The notes beneath the pieces are model-generated. The model had not been told where the DNA came from. It made no database searches and saw only the letters and a program-made list of their open reading frames with translations. This document shows, one piece after another, positions 9,951-10,103 of a stretch of 10,103 bases of DNA (position 1 is the first letter of the stretch; every line of letters starts with the position of its first letter). The DNA comes from Baffinella frigidus (taxonomy: Eukaryota > Cryptophyceae > Cryptomonadales > Baffinellaceae). The stretch is taken from the NCBI GenBank assembly GCA_026770585.1, contig MU646729.1, positions 352,311 through 362,413 on the forward strand, written 5' to 3'. The translations under genes were made by a program, and so were the position numbers.

Positions 9951-10018
9951 ACCTTGCGAGAGCCCCCGGAAAGAGAGTCGATACAGCAGCCATGGCTGCG
10001 AGAAGCGCCCCCGCCCCC
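9951..10018. repeat. Direct repeat N, copy 3, abutting telomeric repeats
   Basis: ACCTTGCGAGAGCCCCCGGA, AAGAGAGTCGATACAGCAGC, CATGGCTGCGAGAAGCGCCC, CCGCCCC. It passes without a spacer into CTAGGGTTTCGGG at 10018. The preceding GGGAGCGC (9943-9950) also parallels the GAGCGG before copy 2. Confidence 0.9.
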
Positions 10019-10103
10019 TAGGGTTTCGGGTTTCGGGTTTAGGGTTTAGGGTTTAGATCTTAGGGTTTGGGGTTTAAGGTTTAGGGTTTAGGGTTTAGGG
10101 TTT
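10019..10103. repeat. Telomere-like tract 4, G strand on +, runs off the window
   Basis: TAGGGTTTCGGGTTTCGGGT, then TTAGGG units with single variants (TTAGATC, TTTGGGG, TTAAGG), becoming exact TTTAGGG for the last 25 or so bases. The orientation matches a right-hand chromosome end. It could be the start of the terminal telomere or another interstitial tract. Confidence 0.9.

Noticed and set aside
9558-10049. 163-codon plus-strand frame, the longest in the window
   Set aside because: It begins inside E3, crosses N2, O2 and N3, and stops in the telomeric tract. The N repeats are read in different frames, so they are not shared as protein.
1-10103. LTR retrotransposon, bacterial insertion sequence, rRNA or origin of replication
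   Set aside because: No long direct terminal repeats, polyprotein motifs, transposase frame or rRNA-like stretch were found on either strand.

Overview
No intact protein-coding gene or RNA gene is visible in this window. It looks like a subtelomeric stretch of a nuclear chromosome from a eukaryote with plant/algal-type (TTTAGGG) telomeric repeats. That repeat type is known from land plants and many green algae, and also from several protist groups such as chromerids and dinoflagellates, so the sequence does not fix the organism. Four G-strand tracts of exact or degenerate TTTAGGG-like repeats (about 6537-6742, 7980-8207, 8577-8811 and 10019-10103) all point to the right end, and the window stops inside the last one. 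The true chromosome end is therefore probably to the right. Shorter tracts in the opposite orientation (CCCTAAA-like) lie at 1636-1658 and 1960-2047.

Most of the sequence is built of short hairpin (foldback) elements of 80-300 bp with terminal inverted repeats (TIRs), i.e. MITE-like non-autonomous DNA transposons. I recognise these families. A: about 121 bp, TIR CAGGGGTACCTCGCTCATAA, TA target-site duplication, about 9 copies. B: about 105 bp, TIR TCCCTTAAGTGGCC, TA duplication, 7 copies or fragments. C: about 137 bp, TIR CCACACGGTGGGCTAC, 2 copies. D: about 160 bp, TIR close to C, 2 copies plus ends. E: 155-172 bp, TIR GAGCGYTTGCGG-like, TA duplication, 3 copies. F: 80-105 bp, TIR CCGGGTACGGGTAC, 3 copies. 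There are also several single inverted repeats. No transposase is present, so any mobility would have depended on enzymes encoded elsewhere.

Layout. 1-730: three copies of a lysine-codon-rich direct repeat, possibly the decayed 3' end of a gene entering from the left, broken up by E1, B1 and another insertion. 719-1820: D elements, an AT-rich hairpin and fragments. 1820-4630: a dense run of A and B elements, with elements sharing a TA, one B nested in an A, and a duplicated segment that supplies empty sites for B and C. 4086-5590: a 302-bp inverted repeat, F1, and a tandem block in which one module is flipped. 5600-6360: hairpins Q and E2 with B and J fragments. 6537-8815: telomere-like tracts, a duplicated/inverted block with F2, a hairpin, C2 and a 22-bp minisatellite. 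8816-10103: F3, E3, three copies of a 65-bp repeat and the final telomeric tract.

The most notable pattern is that families with unrelated ends share cores. A, B, D and F all carry a CCCTACSGTAGGG-like dyad, and two AT-rich hairpins with different outer arms share an inner GAAAATTACTACAC / GTGTAGTAATTTTC stem. No cellular pathway can be read from this window; its content concerns transposition, duplication and telomere-related turnover.
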